DNA of 64,000 nt from an uncultured Eubacteriales bacterium (GTDB lineage Bacteria > Bacillota > Clostridia > Oscillospirales > Acutalibacteraceae), in assembly GCA_934729465.1 (NCBI GenBank), contig CAKVEP010000005.1:62001-126000 (forward strand), given 5' to 3'. The position numbers and the translations under genes were made by a program. This document shows, in pieces, positions 34,923-44,242 of this stretch (the first letter of the stretch is position 1; each line of letters begins with the position of its first letter). The notes beneath the pieces were generated by a model. It was not told the origin of the DNA, searched no databases, and saw nothing but the letters and a program-made list of their open reading frames with translations.

Positions 34923-36644
34923 TTAATCAATATTTTTTGTTGGAGTAACATAAATTGTTTTATTATTTACGTAATTTACCATACCCGGTCTTGCGCCAGA
35001 TGGTTTTTTTACATTTTTTATTTCTGTATAATCCACCGCAACGTTAGATGAATTACAAGCTTTACTATTCAAAACACTAAAGTTAGCCGCTAATCTTATA
35101 GCCTCTTCAGAAGGCTTTTTACCATCTGTAACCAATATAACATGGGCTCCGTGGATATCTTTAACATGAAACCAGATGTCTTTTTTCGACGCTATCTTCG
35201 TTGTAAGCTTATCATTTTGCGTACTATTTCTACCCACTAAAATTTTAAATCCATCTTTTGAGTAATATTCCAAAGGCTTTAGAGGTTTCATTTTTATTTT
35301 ACTTCTATTCTTTGCTTTCTTTATATATTTATTGTCCTCAAGCTCTTTTTCTATTTCATATAACTCCTGCTCGGTTTCTGCTCGAGATAAAAAATCGATT
35401 GTACTCTCAAGATACTCTATATCTGAATGTGATTTTTCAATTTGGTCTTGTAAAATTTTTTCTGCATTGCACGCTTTTTTATATTTTTTATAATACAGCT
35501 GAGCATTTTTAGAACCTGTTAAATATGTGTCTAATTTTATAGTAACTTCGCTTAAGTCTTCATCATAATAGTTTTTAAGACATATACTGCTTTCTCCTCG
35601 ATTTATCAAGTGTAAATTAGACATTATCAAATCGCCATATAGCTTATATGTACCCTTTTCACTGCACATTTCAAGCTCTTTTTTTTGTTCCTCAATTTTA
35701 TTTTTGAGTTTCATGACAATCCTCTTTAAATGCTTTATTATATTTCCCGTTTTAGAGTTTATACGCTCGTTTTTATCTTGTTCAAAGTAAACTTTATCCG
35801 TTAAATCTGAAAATGTTTGATATGTCTTCACGCTGTCACTCTCGTAAGCAATGAAAGAAACTTCGCTCTTCGACCCGCCAAAAATTTCAACCGGTGTACC
35901 ATTAACGTTCTTTATTACATCAAAAAGCTCAAAAAGACCGTCTTTTATTTTCGAAACATCGCCTTGTGTGACATCACACGCTTTAATATTTTCATTACCG
36001 CACGTATTTTTTAACATCCTTTTTATAAGCGAACACGAAAGTCCTTGAAAACGTGAATTTATTATTTTATATATTTGAGTGTCTTCTTTACAGTTTAGTG
36101 CTTCCGATATATCGCTTTCACTACAATTTAAAACACAAATTTTATCTTGCTTCGGGGGAACCTCATATCTAATTTTAGGCAAGATTAATCTTTTAGTTGA
36201 CATCTCTGAATTTACACGCTTTATAGCATCTACTATTACTCCGTTTTCTATTATTATTATATTGCTGTATTTTCCCATTATCTCCGATGCAATAGTAATT
36301 TTGGTGTCGTCGCCAAGCTCGTTTTTTGCTATAAAGTCAAAAAGCAACACTCTTTCAAGTTCGTCTTGCCGCACATCAACAAATTTAGCCATATATAATT
36401 TCTTCCTAAGAAGCATACAAAACATTGGAGGATTTTGAGGATTAGGAATATCATGATTTGTAAAATGAGCACGGGCACTGTTGCCTGAAGATGAAATCAG
36501 CAACTTATAATTACCCTTTAAACCTCTTAATCCTATGATTATTTCATATTTGCTGGGCTGATAAACCTTTTCTACCCTGCATCCTATTGCTTTTTCTTTA
36601 ATGTCATATTTTATATGTCTCAAAAAAGCTCCGTCTATCGCCAT
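34923..36644 (-). CDS. rqcH: Ribosome quality control protein RqcH (NFACT/FbpA family)
   Basis: RqcH adds Ala tails to nascent chains on split 50S subunits. The 573-residue protein starts AIDGAFLRHIKYD, has the NFACT-N domain with helix-hairpin-helix, a long coiled coil (about 285-410) and the NFACT-R domain KKDIWFHVKDIHGAHVIL (about 485-502) with YTEIKNVKKPSGARPGMV near the end. Older annotations call this fibronectin-binding protein. It is followed on the strand by the tRNA and precursor genes only after a 90-bp gap. Confidence 0.96.
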   Translation of the reverse strand: MAIDGAFLRHIKYDIKEKAIGCRVEKVYQPSKYEIIIGLRGLKGNYKLLISSSGNSARAHFTNHDIPNPQNPPMFCMLLRKKLYMAKFVDVRQDELERVLLFDFIAKNELGDDTKITIASEIMGKYSNIIIIENGVIVDAIKRVNSEMSTKRLILPKIRYEVPPKQDKICVLNCSESDISEALNCKEDTQIYKIINSRFQGLSCSLIKRMLKNTCGNENIKACDVTQGDVSKIKDGLFELFDVIKNVNGTPVEIFGGSKSEVSFIAYESDSVKTYQTFSDLTDKVYFEQDKNERINSKTGNIIKHLKRIVMKLKNKIEEQKKELEMCSEKGTYKLYGDLIMSNLHLINRGESSICLKNYYDEDLSEVTIKLDTYLTGSKNAQLYYKKYKKACNAEKILQDQIEKSHSDIEYLESTIDFLSRAETEQELYEIEKELEDNKYIKKAKNRSKIKMKPLKPLEYYSKDGFKILVGRNSTQNDKLTTKIASKKDIWFHVKDIHGAHVILVTDGKKPSEEAIRLAANFSVLNSKACNSSNVAVDYTEIKNVKKPSGARPGMVNYVNNKTIYVTPTKNID

Positions 36645-36662
36645 CTTACTTCCCCCTGTCCG

Positions 36663-37751
36663 CTATACATACATTATATTATCACTGCACCTCGATGATT
36701 TTTCAATGTACACGTCTTCAAAATTTTCGCTCAACATTTTCACCATGTAATCAACATACACATTTTCTGTTTTAAAATGACCAGCATCAACCAAAGATAT
36801 ATCTTCAGAATTAAGCTCTAATATTCTGTTATGCTTTATCTCACCGGTAACAAACGCATCGACTTTACATCTTATAGCATCCGGAACTAAATCTCCGCCC
36901 GCACCCGAACATAACCCAACGGTTTTAATTTTTCTGCTACATTTCGTATATCTTACTCCGCTACATTGCAATTGTTCTTTAACAAAAACTGCAAACTGTT
37001 CATCGCTCATAAATTTATCTAAATCTCCGATTAATCCTAACGATAAAACACTCTCCACAGCCTTATCTTCAAAAATATCATAAGCGGGTTCTTCGTAAGG
37101 GTGAACTTTAAGCATCGCTTTAACTGCTGCGTTTGTTTTTTCCTCAGGACATATCATTTCAATCCTAATTTCGTCTGCTGATTCGTATTTCCCTTTAGTC
37201 CCTATGAAAGGACTTGAATCTTCGCCACAAAGAAAACTTCCTACTCCCTTACTTTTAAAACTACATTTAGAGTATTCTCCAAGCTTCCCGGCTCCCTCTT
37301 TAGACATTGCTTCAATTATTTTTTCTTCATATCCACACGGTACAAAAACTACTATTTTATTAAAACATTTCTTTTTATAGCTACTCAAGCTCCTTAAATT
37401 TTTTAATTTTAGTCTGCTCGCCAAACAATAGTTTACTCCACAATTAGCCATATCCAAATTAGTGTGAGCACATAAAACATTAATTCCATTTTTAGCAAGT
37501 AAATAAGGAATAGAATTACTCATTAAATTTCTTATAGGCTTAAATATAACCGGGTGATGACTTAATATGAGGTCCACATTGTTTTGCTTAGCCTCTTTTA
37601 TAACCTCATTTGTAACGTCTAATGTTACCATTATTTTATTTACTTTTGCCCCTATGTCACCCACTAGTAAACCACAATTATCAAAATCCATTGCCGTGTT
37701 AAACGGCGCTATACTGTTTATAAAATCATACACATTTTTTACCGTTGTCAA
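36663..37751 (-). CDS. Nif3-like dinuclear metal centre hexameric protein
   Basis: A member of the NIF3/YqfO family (GTP cyclohydrolase I type 2 by old name). Metal ligands are visible as HHPVIFKP (about 65) and AHTNLD (about 94) and, near the end, DAGHFKTE (about 325). The middle insert around MICPEEKTNAAVKAM is the YqfO PII-like domain. TTG at 37751 has GGAG 8 bp upstream; a GTG at 37760 that overlaps the trmK stop is the alternative. It forms the usual trmK-nif3 pair. Confidence 0.92.
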   Translation of the reverse strand: MTTVKNVYDFINSIAPFNTAMDFDNCGLLVGDIGAKVNKIMVTLDVTNEVIKEAKQNNVDLILSHHPVIFKPIRNLMSNSIPYLLAKNGINVLCAHTNLDMANCGVNYCLASRLKLKNLRSLSSYKKKCFNKIVVFVPCGYEEKIIEAMSKEGAGKLGEYSKCSFKSKGVGSFLCGEDSSPFIGTKGKYESADEIRIEMICPEEKTNAAVKAMLKVHPYEEPAYDIFEDKAVESVLSLGLIGDLDKFMSDEQFAVFVKEQLQCSGVRYTKCSRKIKTVGLCSGAGGDLVPDAIRCKVDAFVTGEIKHNRILELNSEDISLVDAGHFKTENVYVDYMVKMLSENFEDVYIEKSSRCSDNIMYV

Positions 37752-37756
37752 TGTTT

Positions 37757-38467
37757 TCACTCCAAACAGTTATATTTTTTAATAATATTATTCATCTTTT
37801 CAATAACGTCACTGTAATAGCGTTCCCTTTCGTGATTACCTTTAGCTTTTTCACCTGTTTTCCGCTTTTCGGCATCTCTAATCTGTTTATGTATATACTC
37901 CATAGTTACTTCGTTTACATTGTTTTCATCATCTAGCAGTCCGCCTATAAAAGGGTATAAATCGTTATAATTTTGATTTTCTAAGCTATGCTTCACTTTC
38001 ATAACCGTATATACTTTCCCGTTAGATTTTACCGCCACTTCCTTTTGAATTTTATAATTATCTTTAGCTAAAGCAATTCGTAAATCCTTTTCAGAAGACA
38101 TAGGCTGTAAAATCAAAATTTTATTTTTAGTCCACGGTACACCGCTTAGTATACTGTAAATCAGCTCTCCTCCCATGCCGGCTATTACAACAGTGTCTAC
38201 TTCGCTTTCCCTAATTTCCTCAAGACCATTTGAAAGCCGTGTTTCAACATTAACCACATTGTAAATTTTAATATTTTTTCTGGCTCTTTCAAGCGGCATT
38301 GGGTTAACGTCGCAAGCTATCGCATGAGATATCCTATCATGTTTCGAAAGCCAAATTGGTAAATAAGCATGGTCTGTCCCAACATCTGCTATCCTACTGT
38401 TATCCTCTATCATTTTTCCACAGCAATATAATCTTTCACTCAAATTAAAAATACGTTTTTCTGACAT
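37757..38467 (-). CDS. trmK: tRNA (adenine(22)-N1)-methyltransferase TrmK
   Basis: A SAM-dependent methyltransferase making m1A22 in tRNA. 236 residues with LSERLYCCGKMI, SAM motif I IADVGTDHAYLPIWL, AIACDVNPMPLERA, and the catalytic-loop-like VVIAGMGGELIYSIL. A C-terminal helical coiled coil follows. ATG at 38467 is chosen by GAGGATG upstream; the frame could extend six codons. The 3' end overlaps nif3. Confidence 0.94.
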   Translation of the reverse strand: MSEKRIFNLSERLYCCGKMIEDNSRIADVGTDHAYLPIWLSKHDRISHAIACDVNPMPLERARKNIKIYNVVNVETRLSNGLEEIRESEVDTVVIAGMGGELIYSILSGVPWTKNKILILQPMSSEKDLRIALAKDNYKIQKEVAVKSNGKVYTVMKVKHSLENQNYNDLYPFIGGLLDDENNVNEVTMEYIHKQIRDAEKRKTGEKAKGNHERERYYSDVIEKMNNIIKKYNCLE

Positions 38468-38532
38468 CTTACATCCTCTAAACACTTATATATACTTTAG
38501 ATACGGAATTATTAAAACTCCGTATCTAATGA

Positions 38533-38748
38533 TTAACTATTGTTAGTTTTATCTTCTAAATATTTATTAATTTTTTCCACTAATTGGTCTGCATCTGTGC
38601 CATGTACCTCACAAGCTTGTTCGATTGTTTCTCCTCTTGAAGCCGGACAACCTAAGCAGTGCATTCCTATTTCAAGAAAAAATTGAGCTGTTCCTTCGTC
38701 ATTATCGAGCACATCGCCTATAACGCTGTTTTTATTAACCTTATCCAA
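38533..38748 (-). CDS. DUF1858 domain protein
   Basis: A 71-residue single-domain DUF1858 protein (fold found at the N-terminus of ScdA/YtfE). It has SVIGDVLDNDEGTAQFFLEIGMHCLGCPASRGETIEQAC (opening of the motif given here in part), with the conserved C-x-G-C-P-A-S-x-x-E-T. Redox or Fe-S-related roles have been proposed for the family. TTG at 38748 has AAGGAG 7 bp upstream; GTG at 38757 is less likely. Confidence 0.85.
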   Translation of the reverse strand: MDKVNKNSVIGDVLDNDEGTAQFFLEIGMHCLGCPASRGETIEQACEVHGTDADQLVEKINKYLEDKTNNS

Positions 38749-38834
38749 TTTTTGCACTCCTTTTTATTAAATTACATTATTTTAATTTTCCCACTAACTC
38801 TTGATTTATTACAACATTAAACATTTCAAAATAA

Positions 38835-38865
38835 AAAACACCACAGCACAATAACCATGGTGTTA
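38835..38865 (-). terminator. Terminator after the zinc-ribbon gene
   Basis: On the minus strand ACACCA...TGGTGT stem with a GC-containing loop followed by TTTTTTATTTT, just downstream of the zinc-ribbon stop. Confidence 0.8.
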
Positions 38866-38878
38866 AGAGCATTTTCTC

Positions 38879-39166
38879 TTAGTCTCTAGATACTTCTTCT
38901 CTTTGTTTTGCAAAGCATTCGCTGCAAAATACAGGACGATCTTCACGTGGTTTAAAAGGAACCTTTGCTACTCCGCCACATTCAGCACATGTTGCTTCAA
39001 ACATCTCACGGTCACGACTTACTTCTCTCTTACGAGCATCGCGGCACTCTTTACATCTTTGTGGTTCATTTTGAAAACCTTTTTCTGCGTAGAATTCTTG
39101 TTCACCGGCTGTAAACACAAATTCTTTGCCACATTCTTTACAGATAAGAGTCTTGTCTTCGTACAT
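38879..39166 (-). CDS. Zinc-ribbon / CxxC small protein (zf-trcl type)
   Basis: A 95-residue protein with CKECGKEF (about 9-16), CKECRDARKREV (about 37-48), CAECGGV (about 60-66) and CSECFA (about 81-86), giving two treble-clef-like zinc sites, each followed by an EVSRD repeat. This double-zinc-ribbon layout is common in Clostridia; the function is unknown, perhaps nucleic-acid or stress related. Strong GAGGT site before the ATG. Confidence 0.85.
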   Translation of the reverse strand: MYEDKTLICKECGKEFVFTAGEQEFYAEKGFQNEPQRCKECRDARKREVSRDREMFEATCAECGGVAKVPFKPREDRPVFCSECFAKQREEVSRD

Positions 39167-39197
39167 TTAATTTACCTCGCTTTGGATTAAAAAATTT

Positions 39198-39266
39198 GCC
39201 CTAGGACGGGTTCGCACCGACACCTCTGAAAACTTACAACGCTCTACTACACTAAGCTACTTGGGC
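39198..39266 (-). pseudogene. Degenerate tRNA-like sequence
   Basis: The 69-nt minus-strand sequence begins GCCCAAGTAGCTTAG and ends with a GTCGG...CCGTC T-arm and GGGC, closely echoing a tRNA. The acceptor pairs at six of seven positions and the D-stem GCTT/GAGC is present. However, the D-loop lacks GG, the T-loop reads TGCGAAC (G at position 55), the T-stem has a T-T mismatch, the anticodon stem does not pair, and no CCA follows. The spacing suggests descent from a Phe- or Thr-type tRNA. Most likely a pseudo-tRNA, possibly a tRNA-like RNA. Confidence 0.6.
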
Positions 39267-39480
39267 TCAACCTTACGTTACATCAAGTATATATCATTAA
39301 TTTTTATTTGTCAATGATTTTTATAAATTTTATTTAATTATCGCTGTTTTGCTTACATATGCCCTATTTTGACATTATAATTAAAATTATAAAATCCTTG
39401 AATATAAATCTGAGACATGTTATAATTTTATGTGTTTATTTATTTTATTCATTAATATATCGTTGTGTGAGGTGCTTTTT

Positions 39481-39780
39481 TTGAAAAATGAGAAAAAAAT
39501 TGTGAGCGAATTTCCGCTATATAAAGGTAAACCTTTTATAAGGTGTAAAGATGTTATTTATTACGGCAACATGAGCGACCCTTTTGTTGTTAAATTTGAA
39601 ATTAAAGAAAAAACTCAGCAGGGAGATATAAATATTTCTAATAAAATTATCGTTCAATTATTAGACACCAATCCTAATTTAAGCGGTAAGAAAAAGATTG
39701 TAAAATCAAGCGAAAAAAATTCTCTTTATGACGCTGTTGACATCGCAAATGTTTGGCTTGAACGCTCTTTGAATGTGTAA
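39481..39780 (+). CDS. Unrecognised small basic protein upstream of secG
   Basis: Not recognised. 99 residues from a TTG at 39481, chosen because GAGGTG lies 6 bp upstream; the in-frame ATG at 39430 would add a hydrophobic stretch with no ribosome site. The sequence FPLYKGKPFIRCKDVIYYG and the C-terminal SLYDAVDIANVWLERSL look like a compact soluble alpha/beta domain. It lies 80 bp upstream of secG on the same strand. Confidence 0.6.
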   Translation: MKNEKKIVSEFPLYKGKPFIRCKDVIYYGNMSDPFVVKFEIKEKTQQGDINISNKIIVQLLDTNPNLSGKKKIVKSSEKNSLYDAVDIANVWLERSLNV

Positions 39781-39862
39781 ATATTTATTAAATTTTATTA
39801 TATTGTTGAAATTAGTATAGATTTATGGTATTATATTTAAATGTTTTATGGAGGTGTTATGC

Positions 39863-40123
39863 GTGAGTATTATTGAAATCGTTTTTGGAGTTATTTTAAT
39901 TTTATTTTCCGTTTCTCTTATTGCGGTTGTTTTATTCCAAGAGGGTCATCAACAAAATCTTGAATCTGTCACAGGGGTTAATAATGATACTTTTCTAAGT
40001 AAAAATAGGTCTCGTTCAATCGACGCTTTCCTTGAGCGCTGGACCAAATTTATTGCTATAGGATTTTTTGTTATCGTAGTAGCTGTAAATGCAATTATGT
40101 TTTTCAATCTATTTGGAGCTTAA
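39863..40123 (+). CDS. secG: Preprotein translocase subunit SecG
   Basis: The SecYEG accessory subunit. 86 residues with two helices (IIEIVFGVILILFSVSLIAVVLF, and FIAIGFFVIVVAVNAIMFF, both in part) separated by the loop EGHQQNLESVTG, matching the SecG Q-x-G-x-x-x-L-x-x-x-x-G region. The GTG at 39863 follows GGAGGTG; the track of the frame begins upstream at an ATG that overlaps this site. A terminator separates it from rnr, its usual partner. Confidence 0.9.
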   Translation: MSIIEIVFGVILILFSVSLIAVVLFQEGHQQNLESVTGVNNDTFLSKNRSRSIDAFLERWTKFIAIGFFVIVVAVNAIMFFNLFGA

Positions 40124-40140
40124 TTATTTTAAGAAGTTTA

Positions 40141-40172
40141 AAGCCTGTGCAGTTTCAGCACAGGTTTTTATA
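40141..40172 (+). terminator. Terminator between secG and rnr
   Basis: AAGCCTGTGC / GCACAGGTTTT perfect stem with a 7-nt loop and a TTTTTATATTTTTT tail. Confidence 0.85.
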
Positions 40173-40219
40173 TTTTTTACTTATTCTGTGTTAAAATAAA
40201 CATGTAAGGAGCGAATCGT

Positions 40220-42331
40220 ATGAAAAATAATTACAGCAAAAATATATTGCAATTAATTGAAAAAAGTCCTGTTGCAGTTTCTCTTGAAACAATGCGTGAT
40301 AAACTCAAAATTCAGAGTAAACAAGATTTAAAAAAGTCTATAGAAGAACTAACGAAATCAGGAAAAATAGTAAAAGTTAAAAATGGAAAATTTGTGTCAA
40401 CCAAAGCATATGGAAGAATCCCTGCTAAAATCGTGTCACTTTGCGAAAACTTTGCTTTTGCAGAACCCCTCGACGATGATAAAACAGATATATTTATCCA
40501 CGCTAAAAATTTAAAAGACGCCATTCCCGGTGACACTGTTTTACTTTATAAAATAAGAAATTCTCCTAAGGGTCTTAGCGGAATTGTTGAGAGAATACTT
40601 AAAAAATCAAATGGGTTTGTCACTGGAACATTAAAAAGAAATAATGAAAACATTGAAATTATCCCAGACAACGGATTTAGATTTAATATACCCGTATTAA
40701 AAGGCTATACTATGGGAGCAAAAAGTAGCGATAAAGTTTTAGCTTTAATAGTAGCAAGCCCTAAAAGACACAAATTAGGTGCTAAAATTTTAAAAATATA
40801 TGGTAGTTCAAACATAGCAAGGATATGTGCCGACTCAATTATAGATTCGAGCGGTATTCCCAATATGTTTCCGGACAGCGTAAAAAAAGAAGCCGAAAGT
40901 ATCTCAAAGTTAAAAATTACAAACGAAGATATTTCACAAAGGCTCGACCTAAGAAATGAGATAATTTTCACCATAGACGGAGCAGATTCCAAGGATTTGG
41001 ACGACGCAATTTCCGTAAAACGTTGTGAATTTGGGTGGAAACTTGGAGTTCACATTGCTGATGTTTCACATTATGTCAGCTCAAACACCTCTCTTGATAA
41101 GCAAGCTTTTAAACGAGGAACGTCTGTTTATTTTGCAGACAGAGTAATTCCAATGTATCCCAAAGAGCTTTCTAACGGAATTTGTTCGTTAAATCCCAAC
41201 GAGGATAAACTAACCTTTTCTGCCATCATTAATCTGGATAATGAGGCTAAAATACTATCTTATGAATTCAAGAAAAGTATTATAAGGTCCAGAGTAAAGG
41301 GTATATATTCTGAAGTAAATAAAATAATCGACAAAACTTCCGATGATAGTATTAATTTAAAGTATAAAGACGTTATTCCAACAATAAAAGAGGCTTTAAA
41401 GCTATCTGAATTAATTGATAAAAACGCAAAGCAAAGAGGTACTATGGACCTTGATAGCGGAGAATCTAAATTTTATCTAAACAAAGATGGGATATGTATT
41501 GACGTTAAGCCCAGAGAACAAGGAATTTCGGAAAAAATTATAGAAAATCTAATGATAACGGCAAATCAAGCTGCTGCATTATATGCTAAAAGCTTAAATA
41601 TTCCGTTTATATATCGTATTCACGAGCCGCCTGCTCCTGAAAAAATAAGAACCTTAGCAACGCTTGCTAATGCGCTTGGTCTTAAAAGCCACAGGGTAAG
41701 ACAAGGGTTGTCGCCTACTGATTTGTCTGAACTTTTAGAGCAAGCCAAAAATCAGCCAGGCTATAAAATTGTGTCGCACCAAGTTTTACGGACAATGTCT
41801 AAAGCACGTTACTCAAATAAACCTATCGGTCATTTCGGACTTTCTTTAGAAGATTATTGTCACTTCACGTCGCCAATAAGACGTTATCCTGACACTTGTA
41901 TACATCATATATTAAGCGACGCCGTTAACGGAAAAGACATAAACAAAATATCTAAAAAATATTCTGACTTCGTTGAAGAGGCTTCTAGGCAGTCCACATT
42001 ATGCGAAATCAGAGCAATGAAAGCCGAGCGGGACGCTGAAAAATGCTATATGGCTGAATTTATGACTCAACATATCGGCGAAATCTTTGATGGTACAATC
42101 AGCGGAGTAAATTCTAAGGGAATATTCGTTGAACTCCCAAATAGCGTTGAGGGATTTTTAGATTTAAATTATTATACTAAATGTAAATTTTCATTCAATG
42201 GCATAACCGCTCACAAAGACATGATTTCTGGAAAAACTTTGTCTATCGGCGATAAAATTTCTATAAAAGTTGTTTCTGCAAATGTGGCAAGCGGAGAAAT
42301 AACTTTCGAGCCTGAATGCGACACTCTTTAA
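40220..42331 (+). CDS. rnr: Ribonuclease R
   Basis: A 3'-5' exoribonuclease of the RNB family. 703 residues: an N-terminal winged helix (about 1-65), cold-shock/OB domains, the RNB catalytic core with DGADSKDLDDAIS (about 253-265, metal-binding Asp cluster), HIADVSHYV, YFADRVIPMYP, and HFTSPIRRYPD near 545, and the C-terminal S1 domain (about 615-700). ATG after AAGGAG. smpB and tmRNA, which often follow rnr, are not visible downstream. Confidence 0.97.
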   Translation: MKNNYSKNILQLIEKSPVAVSLETMRDKLKIQSKQDLKKSIEELTKSGKIVKVKNGKFVSTKAYGRIPAKIVSLCENFAFAEPLDDDKTDIFIHAKNLKDAIPGDTVLLYKIRNSPKGLSGIVERILKKSNGFVTGTLKRNNENIEIIPDNGFRFNIPVLKGYTMGAKSSDKVLALIVASPKRHKLGAKILKIYGSSNIARICADSIIDSSGIPNMFPDSVKKEAESISKLKITNEDISQRLDLRNEIIFTIDGADSKDLDDAISVKRCEFGWKLGVHIADVSHYVSSNTSLDKQAFKRGTSVYFADRVIPMYPKELSNGICSLNPNEDKLTFSAIINLDNEAKILSYEFKKSIIRSRVKGIYSEVNKIIDKTSDDSINLKYKDVIPTIKEALKLSELIDKNAKQRGTMDLDSGESKFYLNKDGICIDVKPREQGISEKIIENLMITANQAAALYAKSLNIPFIYRIHEPPAPEKIRTLATLANALGLKSHRVRQGLSPTDLSELLEQAKNQPGYKIVSHQVLRTMSKARYSNKPIGHFGLSLEDYCHFTSPIRRYPDTCIHHILSDAVNGKDINKISKKYSDFVEEASRQSTLCEIRAMKAERDAEKCYMAEFMTQHIGEIFDGTISGVNSKGIFVELPNSVEGFLDLNYYTKCKFSFNGITAHKDMISGKTLSIGDKISIKVVSANVASGEITFEPECDTL

Positions 42332-42401
42332 ATTTTTCCACATATTAATGTAATATAAGTCCATACTATATGCATAAAATGCGTATAGGAGGGCTTTTTT
42401 A

Positions 42402-42677
42402 ATGTTTTCGTTAATAAACTTTATCCAAAATATCAAACAAAAACGTACGTTCCAGATGAATAAAGCAAGTTTAACAAAAGAAATCCATAAAACAGTAAGC
42501 AAACTTGCTCAAACTGACTTATGGTTCCAAATGGAAGAAAATGAGAATTTGATAAAATCATGTGTATACCAGCGTAACTTACTAATCAATAAATATCAAA
42601 ATTTACTTTCTCAAGCTAAAAGTTACAACATTAAAATAAACCCGTCATATTTAATAAACCCCACAAAAGGAGAATAA
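42402..42677 (+). CDS. YaaL-like DUF2508 protein
   Basis: A 91-residue helical protein: basic N-terminus, then the DUF2508-type pattern DLWFQMEENENLIKSCVYQ and NKYQNLLSQAK, matching YaaL, the small protein encoded just before bofA in Bacillus. The function is unknown. Strong AGGAGGG site. It ends 8 bp before bofA. Confidence 0.75.
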   Translation: MFSLINFIQNIKQKRTFQMNKASLTKEIHKTVSKLAQTDLWFQMEENENLIKSCVYQRNLLINKYQNLLSQAKSYNIKINPSYLINPTKGE

Positions 42678-42685
42678 ATAGTTTA

Positions 42686-42931
42686 ATGAACCGCACTATT
42701 ATAATATTAATATCAATAACCTTTATTTTACTCATCGCAGCACGTAAAATTTCTTTTTGTAAAAATGCCGTGTTGTCAACAGTATCATCCTCTTTATTTA
42801 GTATCCTAACATTAATCCTATTAAATTTATTCACAGACTTAACCCTACCGATAAGTTTTTTTAGCTTAGGTCTTGCTACGGTAGCTGGTCTTCCGGGAAT
42901 AAGTGCTATGATTATATTAAATAGTGTGTAA
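42686..42931 (+). CDS. bofA: Pro-sigma-K processing inhibitor BofA
   Basis: BofA holds the SpoIVFB protease inactive in the mother cell until the forespore signal (known). 81 residues with two or three hydrophobic segments and the C-terminal GLATVAGLPGISAMIIL, the conserved GLPG motif of the family. Coupled to the DUF2508 gene as in Bacillus yaaL-bofA. The GGAG site is rather far (about 12 bp) from the ATG. Confidence 0.88.
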   Translation: MNRTIIILISITFILLIAARKISFCKNAVLSTVSSSLFSILTLILLNLFTDLTLPISFFSLGLATVAGLPGISAMIILNSV

Positions 42932-43320
42932 CTAATCGTATTAATTTCAATAGCCAATCTTCTAAACATCGACCTGTTTGAATGCTTGAAAGAAAAAGAA
43001 AAAATAAATATAAGTCGCACATGGAAAATAAATTGCGAAAATAAAAAATAGTACAAATAACAGTCATCTTCCGTTTATCTCAACAAACGCATAAATATAC
43101 GCGGTATAGTTAAACACAATGCTATATCAGTAAAACTTCGCCCTCATTGAATTTACAGCCTTCGATGAGGGCTGTTTTTCTTTTGTAATTTTTTATAAAA
43201 CCACTTTAAAAACTAATCAAAAGTCTTTATCAAAGTATTGCCACCTCAATCTACGGTTAAGTTTAAAAGCTTAATTTTGAATTTTGGTTTAATTTCTAAA
43301 ATAAATTTTTTAAATAATTA
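42932..43320. other. Intergenic stretch with one terminator
   Basis: About 390 bp of AT-rich sequence between bofA and the CPBP gene. Apart from the terminator at 43142-43185 I see no coding frame with a ribosome site; the long minus-strand frame over bofA (to 43056) is a shadow. Confidence 0.6.
43142..43185 (+). terminator. Terminator downstream of bofA
   Basis: A 12-bp stem GCCCTCATTGAA / TTCGATGAGGGC with a TTTACAGCC loop and a TGTTTTTCTTTT tail, about 210 bp after the bofA stop. Confidence 0.8.
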
Positions 43321-43321
43321 C

Positions 43322-43350
43322 TTGTAAGCTGATAATTGCTATGGTATAAT
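43322..43350 (+). promoter_or_regulatory. Promoter of the CPBP protease gene
   Basis: TTGTAA (43322-43327) and TATAAT (43345-43350), 17-bp spacer, 31 bp upstream of the ATG. Confidence 0.65.
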
Positions 43351-43381
43351 TTAACATATTATTTTATGGAGGTGCAAAAAA

Positions 43382-44095
43382 ATGCAATATCATCAAAAAA
43401 GAAAGACATTATTAACAACTGTATTATTATATTTTCCGATTTTTATGGCTATGTATGCTATACCGTTTATAATTGACCGTGATTTATTTCCATCGCTTAA
43501 TCAAAACTGGTTAGACTTTCCCACGGAGAGATGGCTGGTTTGGGTTGTTCCGAGTGTGATTTTAATAAAAATATTTCAAAAAGATATATTCGTAAGTCTA
43601 AAAGACATGTTTTTTAATAAAGTTAAATTAAAAACTCTTCTTTGGTGTTGGGGACCGATAATTTTATATTTAGTTGGCGGTCTCTTTGTGACAAAATTTA
43701 CAGGATTTACATTAGGGGGACAGCTAAGAAATTTCTCAAACACAAATGAATTTTTTCATGAATTGCTTAATAGTTTCTGGGGTGTACTAGTGGTTCCTGC
43801 TATCCCTGAAGAAATGGTTTTCAGGGCATGGATACTAAACGCTTTTCTCGGAAAATCACCCAGCAAAAGGAAAACAATACTGTCAATAGTCATAAGCAGC
43901 ATTTTGTTTGTTATAATGCATTTACCCACATTTTTTTACTTAAATTATTCTATACTCCATATGCTTTTAAGTGGTCTTATGGTTTTTGCTGCCGGAAGTG
44001 CTTTTGGAATTATGTTTTATAAATCCAAAAATATTCTTGTTTCAATATTCGCTCATTGGCTCTGGGATGTATTCACAATGACATTTTATTTATAA
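43382..44095 (+). CDS. CPBP-family intramembrane glutamic endopeptidase
   Basis: A Rce1-like membrane protease of 237 residues with about seven helices. The three conserved motifs are EEMVFRAWIL (about 143-152, catalytic Glu pair and Arg), VIMHLPTFFYL (about 178-188, His) and FAHWLWDVF (about 223-231, His). In Gram-positives such proteins process or confer immunity to bacteriocins as well as prenylated proteins in other kingdoms (known). It sits 200 bp upstream of a double-glycine leader remnant, suggesting a peptide-processing or immunity role. Strong GGAGG site. Confidence 0.88.
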   Translation: MQYHQKRKTLLTTVLLYFPIFMAMYAIPFIIDRDLFPSLNQNWLDFPTERWLVWVVPSVILIKIFQKDIFVSLKDMFFNKVKLKTLLWCWGPIILYLVGGLFVTKFTGFTLGGQLRNFSNTNEFFHELLNSFWGVLVVPAIPEEMVFRAWILNAFLGKSPSKRKTILSIVISSILFVIMHLPTFFYLNYSILHMLLSGLMVFAAGSAFGIMFYKSKNILVSIFAHWLWDVFTMTFYL

Positions 44096-44242
44096 CTGCA
44101 AAAACATAATTTTATCTAGTACCTTCTAAAAGTAACCAGTTAACTACGACTCCTTTAAGTAAAAGGTCTAAAATTAAATTAAGAATTAGAAAAAACTGCT
44201 CTTGACATATATCACAAATTTTTAATTTATAAGAAAAATATA

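Noticed and set aside
42332..42401. smpB or tmRNA after rnr
   Set aside because: The sequence downstream of rnr codes for DUF2508 and BofA proteins only; no SmpB motif or tmRNA tag region is visible.
42631..43056. Minus-strand 141-codon frame over bofA
   Set aside because: It is antisense to bofA, has no ribosome site and a composition typical of a shadow frame.
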